In this document: positions 33,481 through 42,771 of the stretch, in pieces
How the letters are laid out: the number at the start of each line of letters is the position of its first letter
Position numbering within the stretch: the first letter of the stretch is position 1
Assembly: GCA_001600635.1 (NCBI GenBank)
Contig: BCKL01000001.1
Span: 786,808-850,807, forward strand
Length of the DNA: 64,000 nucleotides
Direction of reading: 5' to 3'
Source of the DNA: Leucosporidium creatinivorum
Taxonomy: Eukaryota > Basidiomycota > Microbotryomycetes > Leucosporidiales > Leucosporidiaceae
The notes under the pieces: model-generated
Told to the model about the DNA's origin: nothing
What the model saw: the letters and a program-made list of their open reading frames with translations, nothing else
Database searches by the model: none
Program-made: the position numbers and the translations under genes

Positions 33481-36369
33481 ATGTCCCTAGGACCTGTACA
33501 GGCTCGCACTGTAGCTCGGGAGCTCTGGCGCCATTCTTACCCAGCAGTAAGCAGCTCACTCGCGGCCTTTCGGCATCGAAGTTAAGGGAGGAGCTCATCC
33601 TGCATCCTTGTACAGGCCCAAGCACAAGCAAATACCCTCAGCTCAAGCTTACCGTCCCTCATTCGAGCCTTCTCGTGCTCCCCTACATCCGCCGCCTCAC
33701 CTTCCCCCTTCCCCTCCCGCTCGCCTCGCTCTCTCGCCCGGTCCACGCCCCGTCAAACCTCGCCGGCCTTCCCACCACCACAACAGCGATCCTTCTCGCT
33801 CAACCAGCCTTTCGCCCGCCTGCGAGTGCCGACTCTGAGGAAACGAGCCGGAGAAGCGCCTCAGGACGTCGAGCTTCAAAGGCAGCTCTTCAACGAGCTG
33901 CTGCAGGAGGATTCGCCCGTCAAGGACAAGGAGGAGCTCATTGGACGGTGGGAGGAGCTCACCGGATTATGGCTCGACGGCGGCGAGGCCAAAGCGGCGA
34001 GCGAGGTGCTCAAGGACGAGCAGCTCTTCCAGCTCTACCTCCGAGCTCTCGCCGCTCAGGCGGCTTCGGTCGAGAACCCTTCGTCCTACTTTGTTCGCAT
34101 CCACGAGGCGCCGACTAAGCGTGCAGCTGTCCTCGAGGGATCGCCCGTCGTTGCGTCCTCTCCTCAGGCCACCCCTGCCGCCGACGCTACCCCTCCTTCC
34201 GCACCTACGACCCCGGCCACCGACGCTCCCGCTTCGCCCAGCCTCACATCTACTACACCGCCAGCTACCGCCAAGCCCGCTCTCACCCCTACCGCCCTCG
34301 TCACGGCCCTCTTCTCTGGTCCCGCCGGTCGAGGCAAGGGAGGAGAGGCCAAGATCGTCTCGCAAGGCAGCTTCGGCTCGTGGACTTCGCCTTTCGGCGG
34401 TGCAGCAGCCGCGTCTACCGGTTCCGAGCCCATCAGGGTCGTAGTGGAGGAGGCCAAGAGCCCCATCGCCCTCCGAGCCATTCGCTTCCTCTTCGTCACG
34501 GCCCTCTACTCGTTTCTGCTGTGAGTTGTAGAATTCAAGCAATTCGTGGAACTACATCTGATTTTCTATCCACCCCGCAGACTGTCCCTCCTCTCCCTCC
34601 TCCTGGACTCTAGTGGAATCCTTCGCGCCGGCGCTCCTCAGACGACCCCTTTCTCGCCCACCGCCGCTCCCGATCCCAACGACACCTCCGGCCGCGGTAC
34701 CAGCTTCAAGGACGTCCATGGCTGCGAGGAGGCCAAGACCGAGCTGTACGAGATCGTCGAGTTCCTCAAGGACCCTGAGCGCTTCTCCAAGCTCGGCGGC
34801 AAGATTCCTCGCGGAGTCCTCCTGACTGGCCCTCCTGGAACTGGAAAGACCCTCCTCGCTCGTGCTGTGGCCGGAGAGGCTGGCGTCAACTTCTTCTCCG
34901 CCTCTGGATCCGAGTTTGACGAGATGTACGTCGGAGTCGGCGCTCGCCGTATTCGCGAGCTCTTCGCCGCCGCTCGCAAGAGTGCGCCCGCCATCATCTT
35001 CATCGACGAGCTCGACGCCATTGGAGGCAAGCGCTCGCCCAGGGATCAGCACTACACCAAGCAGACGCTCAATCAGCTCCTCACCGAGCTTGACGGCTTC
35101 ACGCCTGGAGAGGGAGTCATTCTCATCGGAGGTGAGCTACAGTGACTCGAGCTCGTCGACAATGAACATTGCTAACTGATCTTCTGCTGCAACAGCCACC
35201 AACTTCCCCGAATCCCTCGACAAGGCTCTGGTCCGTCCCGGTCGCTTCGATCGTCACGTCGTTGTACCCCTTCCCGACGTTCGCGGTCGCATGGAGATCC
35301 TCAAGCACCACATGCGCAACATCGGCTACGATAAGCTGCAGGTCAACATCTCTACCATTGCTCGCGGAACGATTGGCTTCTCGGGTGAGTTGGAGCGGAC
35401 GGGCGAGCAGAGATGGTGATGAAGACGTATCGTTGACGAGTCATCATCTTGTCGCAGGTGCGGACCTACAGGCGCTCGTGAACCAGGCTGCCGTCAAGGC
35501 TTCGAGCGACAAGGCTCCCGCCGTTCGCGCCAGTCACTTCGAGTGGGCGAAGGAGCGGGTGAGTTCTGCCAGCTCTCGTCTCGCTGATCTCGCTAACTCC
35601 CAAGCCTGTGATACAGATCATGATGGGCGCCGCTCGCAAGTCTGCCTTCATCACCGAGGAGGACAAGCTCGCAACCGCCTACCACGAGGGAGGTCACGCT
35701 CTCGTCGCTCTCTACACCAAGGGCGCCTACCCTCTGCAGTCGGTCACCGTCATCCCTCGTGGGCAGGCTCTCGGATACACTCTCATGCTCCCCGAGATGG
35801 ACAAGAACTCGCACTCCCTTGCTGAGTACCGGGCCAAGTTAGTTCGTTCGACGCGCTTTCCAAGCTCGAGCTAACCTTGTTCGTGCACAGGCTCGATGTT
35901 GCGATGGGAGGTCGAGTAGCAGAAGCTCTAATCTATGGCAAGGACAACGTCACCGATGGCGCCAGCTCCGTAAGCTTGCCTTTCCTGCCCGGCGAGACCT
36001 CTCGGCTCGCTGTTCAGCTCGTTCGCTCGTCCGCTAACTCCCTAGGACCCCCAGGACATCTCAAATGCGACCTCGACCGCCTCGAATATGGTTAAACGGT
36101 TTGGCTTCTCGGATCTGGTCGGTCCTGTAGCCTACACGGGAGACCCCGATTCCCCCGTCTCTCCCGCTACTCAAGCCGCCATCGAGAGCGAGATCCGAGG
36201 GCTCATCGAGCAGGCTCAGCAGCGCGCGACGGACCTCCTGACGGAGAAGCATGTCGAGCTGGAACGGCTGGCGAGGGCGTTGGTGGAGCACGAAACGCTG
36301 GACTTGAAGGAGGTCAAGAAGGTCATTGCCGGGGAGAAGATCGAGAAGAGCCCGTTGGACAGGCTGTAA
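33481..36369 (+). CDS. yme1: Yme1-type i-AAA protease of the mitochondrial inner membrane
   Basis: Seven or eight exons, about 850 residues. A long mitochondrial presequence ([15 protein letters not shown]) comes first, then an N-domain ([20 protein letters not shown]) and one membrane helix ([20 protein letters not shown]). The AAA module has Walker A GPPGTGKT, Walker [12 protein letters not shown] and [21 protein letters not shown]. The M41 peptidase has HEGGH and MPEMD-type downstream elements. ATNFPE and [16 protein letters not shown] point to Yme1 rather than the m-AAA subunits. It degrades misassembled inner-membrane proteins facing the intermembrane space. The second exon begins after a 68-nt intron at 33549. 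The tail helix ([18 protein letters not shown]) is typical. Confidence 0.92.
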
Positions 36370-37249
36370 GGGGAGTTGGGTACAGAACATAGAAATCAGT
36401 GTAACCAACATGCATCACCAGTGACCCTCAATAACGCGAGATCGTGGAAGTCTGACAAAGCTCGGCGCTCGGCTCAGCTCGCCACGGTTGCTCGAGACGA
36501 GCAGCTGTGCATGTGCAGGGGATGGCAATCCCGCGAGTATTAACCCCCACTCGTCAGAAAGCAACGCGCTCTTTCACCACATCAGCCGCTGCTCGTCGAG
36601 CTCAGACGTGCGAAAGACGAAAGTGCCGAAGCCTTCGCAGGTGCAGTCGGAGCGGAAGCTGTGACCATGGGATACAGCTCTGTCGAAGTAAGTATCACTC
36701 GCTATACACGAGATTCTGTAAGACTCCGCTTGCGTCTGCACTCTGGAGCTCAACAGGTCCAGCCAACAGCAGTTCCTCCGCTAGACTGGCTCGAAGCGAG
36801 GGACGATTGCTCCGAATTCGGAGCAATCCTTGCTGGCTGGAAGTGGCATTCAGAGTGGCGAAGGAGTGTGGGCTGGTGCAGGGGCGAAGAGACGCAGGGA
36901 AGGCAGCAGGAGACGATAGGAAGGCAGAAGGCAGCAGAGGCGATTGGCGGCGCCTGTAGTGCTCTAAGCTCGTGGTGCACCGTGCTCTGTAGCTCTACCT
37001 CCAGCTTTTCTCCCGTCTACTCGGCGCGGGGGCAATGTCGGGAGGCTAGCGAGCGCTGCGAGTAGTTCTGTAGTCCTTCAGGCGAGCTGAGCGCAAGCGA
37101 GGAAAAGCCGGTCCCCGTCGAGTCGCTTCGGCGATACCTGAGGCAGATGCAGAGCTTCTCATCGGATACCAACGATCTCCCCGGCGGGAGAACGTCAACC
37201 TATATAGCACTCCAGTCGTACAGCTCTTCAACAGCACGAAACTTGAACG
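36370..37249. other. 880-bp region between YME1 and the inverted repeat
   Basis: No firm gene. From the ATG at 36522 an open frame begins with a mitochondrial-presequence-like string (RVLTPTRQKATRSFTTSAAA) and continues to 36959, but it has no later recognisable domain and no good splice pair. At about 37026-37100 lies a diverged, same-orientation copy of the inner end of the left repeat arm (shared GGCTAGCGAGCGCT). Confidence 0.4.
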
Positions 37250-37702
37250 GGAAAGTCTGACGACTCGACGCCCGCCTTGTTCAAGTCGGACTTGGGCCCG
37301 TGACTACCCATGGCTTGGAGCGAGGAGGGTCGAAGGGTAGAGTCTGAGGTCTAGTAAACGGTAGACAGAGCTTTGCAGCTGATCAGGCGAGCGAGAGGTG
37401 CAGGAAAGGGAGGGAGAGAGGGAAGGCGAGTCGAGCTGGAGCGCTGAAGAGCCGAGGCGTGTAGCGGTGTAGGGGTGTCGAGGGGTAGCTTCTGAGGTCT
37501 AGTAGACAATATTCAGAAGCTCTGTAGCTGGTTGGGCGAGTGAGAGTTGCAGGAAGGGAGCGAGGAGGGGGGAGACGAGTCGAGTTGAGAAGCAAGGCAG
37601 CAAGTGGCGCGGGGGCGATTCTGGAGGGCTAGCGAGCGCTACACGTAGGTCTGTACTCGCTTAGTCGAGCTGTACGAGTGTCGGAGGCGAGACGAGCAAG
37701 AC
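37250..37702 (-). repeat. left arm of inverted duplication (copy of the SLT11 promoter and first 62 coding bases)
   Basis: 453 bp, reverse complement of 39196-39648, with two mismatches (37273 and 37685) and no gap. Read on the minus strand it carries the SLT11 upstream region, the ATG at 37311, and the first 20 codons plus two bases of SLT11, then unrelated sequence. The resulting open frame stops after 27 codons. One mismatch is synonymous in the copied codons. Confidence 0.95.
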
Positions 37703-37921
37703 ATGAAGAGCATTGAGACGTCGCGGACGTGCTCGACTCGACTGCGTTCGACTCGGCTGTCTCTCAGCGCTCTCGTCGAGAACCTGCGACTCGGTCAGGT
37801 GCAGACCCAAATTGCAAGCGTAATACTCAAATCACTGCGCTACTCCTGGTCCATCTCGTCACGCTCCAGCATGCGAGCTGCCTCCCTCGGCGCTCGTCTT
37901 CCTAGTCGTCGCCGATCTTCC

Positions 37922-39088
37922 TCAACTTGAAGTGGCAGGGGCTGGCCCGCAGCCCTTCTTGTGCGCTGCCCAATCGAGTTTCTGGCAGATGGCCGAGCAA
38001 TCTGGCGAGGCGAAGTGCAAGGTCAGCTTTTGCCGAGCACCTCGCAGCAAGCGCCGAGTCCTCGAACTCACACATCCGACTTTTGCACCTCCCACACCTC
38101 AGGCTCGCCCTGACCTCTCCCTCCTCCTTTGGTACCGCTCCATCCTTCTCCTTGCCCTTCCCTACTACTCCTCCTCTCCTACAAAAGGCGCAGGCGTTCT
38201 CGGTCGTCTGCTTCTTGTCGGCGTCGGCGATGAGGTTGGAGAAGGCGGCGGTGTGGATGGCGCTTCGGCGGGCGGTGGAGCCATCTCCGTCGGGGACTGC
38301 GAGCGGTGAAGAGTGTGAGCGAGGAGAGTCACGAGGAGAAAGCCGAACCCGACTCACTATCGACGTTCGCCCCGTGGTCCAGCAGGAAGGTCAAACACTT
38401 GACGCGCAGCTCCTGCTCCCCCGGTCGCCTAAAGCTCTGCATGATCTCGTGCGACGCCGTTCCTCCGTAGCGATTCCGATGGTTGATAGCAGCGATGGGG
38501 TCGGCCGAGGCGTCGAGGAGCATCTGGGACCATTTGAGGTCGCAGAGGAGGGGCGTGCCGGTGAGGGAATGCTGCAGCGCCGTGTAGCCTGCTACATCTG
38601 TTCCTTCGGGGTCGATTCCGAGGTCGAGGAGGTATTGGAGTGCTTCAAAGTACTTTGGCGGCACGGAGGAGGAGCCGGAGTTGCTCATGCTGGTCCAGGC
38701 TCCGATCTGCAATAGGTCTACGATGGGCAGTTTGTTCGGGGAGTCCCGATACTCGTTCCATCGCTGTACGGCTCCTGCTTTGCCGAGCTCCTTCTCCAGC
38801 GCCTCGAATTGGCTCCGAAGGCCCTGGACGCGTCCGGTCATGAGCTCGACGACGAGTAGCGGCTGCTTGCAGCTGTAGTAGAGCGGTCAGCGCGTGTTAT
38901 GCAGATTCTAAACAGGTCGAAACTCACTCTGCGGGGTGGAGCCCGTAGCTAGAGAAGGCGCCTCGTAGTCGCTGAGCTTCTGCCCCCTTGAGCTTGTCCT
39001 TGCCCGCCAGCAGCTCCTCCAAAGGTCGTCCGCCGCCTGCCTGCAGGTAGCTGTCGTGTAGCTCTTTCAATCGCTTTTCGTCGAGCAT
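37922..39088 (-). CDS. ankyrin-repeat protein with C-terminal MYND zinc finger
   Basis: Four exons, about 370 residues. The N-terminus is helical (MLDEKRLKELHDSYLQ). Ankyrin-type repeats follow (YFEALQYLLDLGIDPEGTDVAGYTALQHSL, here spanning two helices, and LRVKCLTFLLDHGANVD). The C-terminal MYND finger is CAFCRR, CGRCKSRMYCSAICQKLDW, AAHKKGC, with its second half in the last exon (37922-38000) after a CTGAC-containing intron. MYND fingers bind short Pro-rich peptides. The gene fills the spacer of the SLT11 inverted repeat. In-frame codons beyond 39088 lack another ATG and would enter the right repeat arm. Its own family within the genome is likely but cannot be checked here. Confidence 0.75.
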
Positions 39089-39195
39089 TTCGAGGGGTGT
39101 TCTGCAGTGGCTGTAGTGCGGTGCTGTCCGATTTGTCAGGAGGGCAAGGCGCGACTCGAATCGTCTCCCGCTTCTCTTCCTCCTTCTCTCACCTC

Positions 39196-39648
39196 GTCTT
39201 GCTCGTCTCGCCACCGACACTCGTACAGCTCGACTAAGCGAGTACAGACCTACGTGTAGCGCTCGCTAGCCCTCCAGAATCGCCCCCGCGCCACTTGCTG
39301 CCTTGCTTCTCAACTCGACTCGTCTCCCCCCTCCTCGCTCCCTTCCTGCAACTCTCACTCGCCCAACCAGCTACAGAGCTTCTGAATATTGTCTACTAGA
39401 CCTCAGAAGCTACCCCTCGACACCCCTACACCGCTACACGCCTCGGCTCTTCAGCGCTCCAGCTCGACTCGCCTTCCCTCTCTCCCTCCCTTTCCTGCAC
39501 CTCTCGCTCGCCTGATCAGCTGCAAAGCTCTGTCTACCGTTTACTAGACCTCAGACTCTACCCTTCGACCCTCCTCGCTCCAAGCCATGGGTAGTCACGG
39601 GCCCAAGTCCGACTTGAACAAGGCCGGCGTCGAGTCGTCAGACTTTCC
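39196..39648 (+). repeat. right arm of inverted duplication (SLT11 promoter and start of exon 1)
   Basis: 453-bp partner of 37250-37702. It contains the native SLT11 upstream region and its first 62 coding bases. Within it are two diverged tandem units, 39343-39425 and 39492-39570, each with TTCCTGCA, ACTAGACCTCAGA and a CTACCC-TCGAC end. Confidence 0.95.
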
Positions 39649-40952
39649 TATTTTATGTGAAGTGTGTTTAGGAAGCAATCCGTAAATGGTCTCATACATG
39701 TTCTGTACATCATCAGGACCCCTCCTGGTCTTGTACAGCCCCCTGAGCGCTCACTGACCTTCTCCTTCGCCGACGGCAGGTATGTCCGAATGTCCAAGCA
39801 GACTCTCGGTGCGGAGTGCAAGATCTGTACTCGACCCTTCACTACCTTCCGTTGGTTGCCTGGAGCGGGCATGAGGTGCGTGTACAGCCCTACAGGGCCC
39901 TGGGAAGCTCCCGAGAGTTCGCCGAGCTCTTCGGCGCTTGTCGAGGGCCCTGCGGAGCTTGAGGGAGCTCTCACCGGCTCTACAGCACAATACAAGACTG
40001 ACCAGTCTACTCTACTACAGGTTCAAGAAGACCGAGATCTGCCAGACCTGCGCCAAGTCCAAGAACTGCTGCCAGACGTGCTTGCTCGACCTCCAGTTCG
40101 GCCTGCCAACCCAGGTCCGCGACACGGCGCTGGGCCTCAAGAACGCCGCACCTACGAGCGCCATCAATCGCGAGTACTACGCGCAGAACATCGAGGGCAA
40201 GCTTGAGGACGGAGCGTCGGGAGCCATCAACTTTGGCAAGGCCGACAGCGCGGGCAAGGAGCTCCTCAAGAGGCTCGCCAGGAGCGATCCCGGCTACAAG
40301 CGCAACCGCCCTCACCTTTGCTCCTTCTACGCCAAGGGAGCGTGCAACAGGGGAGACGAGTGCCCTTACCGTCACGAGCTGCCCGTCGAGAATGAGATGA
40401 GCCACCAGAACATCAAGGATCGCTGTGAGTTTCGCTGCTGATGAGGACGCTGAACTAGTACGCTGACCTCCTCTCCTACAGACCACGGTACCAACGACCC
40501 CGTCGCGCGCAAGATTCTGGCCAAGCACGCCGCCGAGGGTGGTCTCGCTCCTCCCGCCGATACCTCCATCGTGAGTTCGGCGTCTGCCTCCCCATCGAAC
40601 AGCACAGCTGACCCTTACACTACCACAGACCTCTCTCTTCCTCACCTCCCTCCCTCCTACCGCCACCGAGGAGCATATCCGCACCTTCTACCTCTCCTCG
40701 GCCGGCATGCCCGCCAACGCTCTCAAGTCGGTCGTCCTCGTCCCCACCTCCCGCGTCGCCTTTGTCAACTTTACGGACCGCAAGTCGGCCGAGATGGGAG
40801 CTGAGCGCAGTGGGCTGAAGGTCGTCATTGAGGGAAGCGAGGTCAAGGTGCAGTGGGGCAGGTGCAGGCCGAAGAAGAGTCAGGGGTCGGCGCCTTCGAC
40901 CGGACCCATCTCGCAGGTGGCCGAGAGGGAGCTTGCTACCAGTGGGAAATGA
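39587..40952 (+). CDS. slt11: Slt11/Ecm2 (RBM22-like) spliceosome factor
   Basis: Five exons, about 380 residues. It follows human RBM22 closely: [60 protein letters not shown], the CCCH finger [36 protein letters not shown], then a C-terminal RRM ([41 protein letters not shown]). In the spliceosome this protein contacts U6 RNA and the intron near the catalytic centre. The first 62 coding bases and the promoter are duplicated in inverted orientation 1.5 kb upstream. The intron before FKKTE, about 145 nt, is the longest in the gene. Confidence 0.93.
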
Positions 40953-41083
40953 TCTAGCTGCTTTGCTGTAACTGTATACCGAGTTGTGCTTCGATAGCGC
41001 CTAGCCGAGAGCGCGTCTTCTCGAGCACCGCATGTGCATGAAGTGGTTCTCTCGCTCTTGCCACTCGCTCGTCTCGCCTCAGC

Positions 41084-42570
41084 ATGACCGACACGCTCGA
41101 AGAAAGCTCGATTATCAAGGGGTTTCACTCGCTGCTCAAGGACTCGTTAAGTCAGGCAAGAGGAGAAGGGCTGATTAGTGACGACGAAATCGAGGAAGGA
41201 GGTTAGTAGACGAGCGAGGCGAGCTCGGGAAGTGTGCGCTGATCTATTCTAGCACCATAGACGTCGACATACAGATTGCTGGGCCATCCCTAACGTTATT
41301 CTTTGCCGCGCTGGGTGCTCAAGGCTCCCCTCCGACCATCTCCTCCCCCGACGGCTCGTTCACCCTCTCCAGCTCCAACTGCCCAGCATCCTTCCAATCC
41401 TTCTTCGAGCTCTGGCAAGCCTCCGTCAAGCCCATCCAACGCCTCCCAAGCGACTCTCGGCACGACCTCGCTCTCCTCCTCGCCGGCAAGGAGACGATCA
41501 GCTCGCCCATCAAGGTGGAGGTGGTGCGGCTCGCCAGCAATCTCAAGGGGATAGGTCTCGAGATCACCCAGCGACGGACCTTCCAGCAGAGGTACCAGCA
41601 AGACCTCGACGCCGCCCTCGCTTCCCATGTTCGCCCTCGGCGCTGTGGAGAAAGCGAGCGTCATGCCCTCTACTCGCCTCCACCAGCATACGACGGATCA
41701 GGCTCGTTCGCAGAGGAGGAGAAGCGACTGCCGCAAGCTCTCTCGGCGATGTCTGTACAAGACCCTCCGTCGTCGCGCGCAGAGCAGCCTTTGTCCTCGG
41801 CTCAATCGTCTTCGTCACCTCGCCTGCTGGAGAACTTGTCGGTCATACGAGAAACTCTGTACTCCGGTGAGCTTCGGGGTCCGCTGTTTGAAGAAGCTCG
41901 CTGACTTTGCTATCTCACAGCCCTCGCCGATACCCTCGTCTCGACTCCTTCGGTGCTCGGCCTTCTCACACGGGGACCAGAATGGGCTTCACGCGCCTAT
42001 TTCGCCTCCACCTGCCTCGCCATTCTGGAGGTCGCCCTCACTCGAGTCGACAGCGCGGGCGTAAGGGTCGTCAACATGATGGGCAACTCGCCGAGAGTCA
42101 TTGGCGTTCGCGATACGCCTCGTGAGTCGGTTCTTGCTCTATCGACCTCGGAACCAAATTGACCGCGTGTCACGCTTCTCATCGTATTCTAGCATACCTC
42201 CGCAAGTTCCTCGGCAAGCTGCTCGAGGTTTCGCAAGCCGCCCGAGCCATGGCCGAGGAGGACGACGAGCGCGCGATGCGTGAAGCTGCCGAAGGAGACA
42301 TCACCTCTGAGCCACGACTTGATCGCTTGAGGAAGAGGTTGGAGAAGGGTGCAGGAGGGGAGACCAGCGAGGCCTCCGGAGCTTTGACCGAGCAGACCGT
42401 TGCTTCCCTCGCCAACGCCATCAACGAGCTCGCGATTGGTGAGTCTTTTGCGATAGGCCCAGTCGGATGTAGGCTGACTTCTGCTCTCTATAGGCATGGC
42501 GAGTCTTCCTGCCTTCTCGGAGAGGCAGACGGAGGTATTCAAGATCTTGTCGGGCATCACCTCGATGTGA
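41084..42570 (+). CDS. unknown protein with conserved exon structure
   Basis: Five or six exons, about 440 residues. Not recognised. It begins MTDTLEESSIIKGFHSLLKD and is mostly helical. A middle part is rich in Ser/Pro and Gln (residues 180-260). A conserved-looking block follows (LGLLTRGPEWASRAYFASTC and RVVNMMGNSPRVIG), and a charged helix (EEDDERAMREAAEGD) comes before the end, RQTEVFKILSGITSM. No membrane segment or signal peptide is visible. Introns keep the frame throughout, including one near 41210 with two nearby candidate acceptors (TTCTAG and CCATAG), of which the second restores the frame. It is likely cytosolic or nuclear (inference). Confidence 0.6.
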
Positions 42571-42771
42571 GCCTCCAGGAGGTCCGAAATTGCAGCTGTA
42601 GCACATTATGCCCTTCCTCTTTATACCGTTTTCTCGTCCTCTGCACTATACCAGCCGTTCCCTCCCTTCGAGCTCGGACTGCTTTTGTGGGAAAGCGGTG
42701 CACAGCTTCGGTGCCTTCACGGGCGACGCGCCCGTCTCTTTCGCTCTTCCTGTTCGTCACCTAGTCGAGAT

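Noticed and set aside
36522-36959. Open frame with a mitochondrial-presequence-like start
   Set aside because: The only intron-like segment that would extend a sensible frame is 33 nt, too short, and the rest matches nothing I know; left as undecided.
37703-37930. Short open frame beginning just inside the left arm, with a basic N-terminus
   Set aside because: Overlaps the 3' end of the MYND gene on the other strand, no domain, no splice signals.
37383-39515. Identical 70-codon frames at 37383-37595 (minus) and 39303-39515 (plus) as a duplicated small gene
   Set aside because: They are chance frames in the duplicated SLT11 promoter, with no ATG-supported product and internal repeat composition.
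37250-39648. Inverted arms as terminal repeats of a DNA transposon
   Set aside because: The spacer encodes a MYND/ankyrin protein, not a transposase; the arms are a host promoter and coding start; no target-site duplication is visible at the outer ends.
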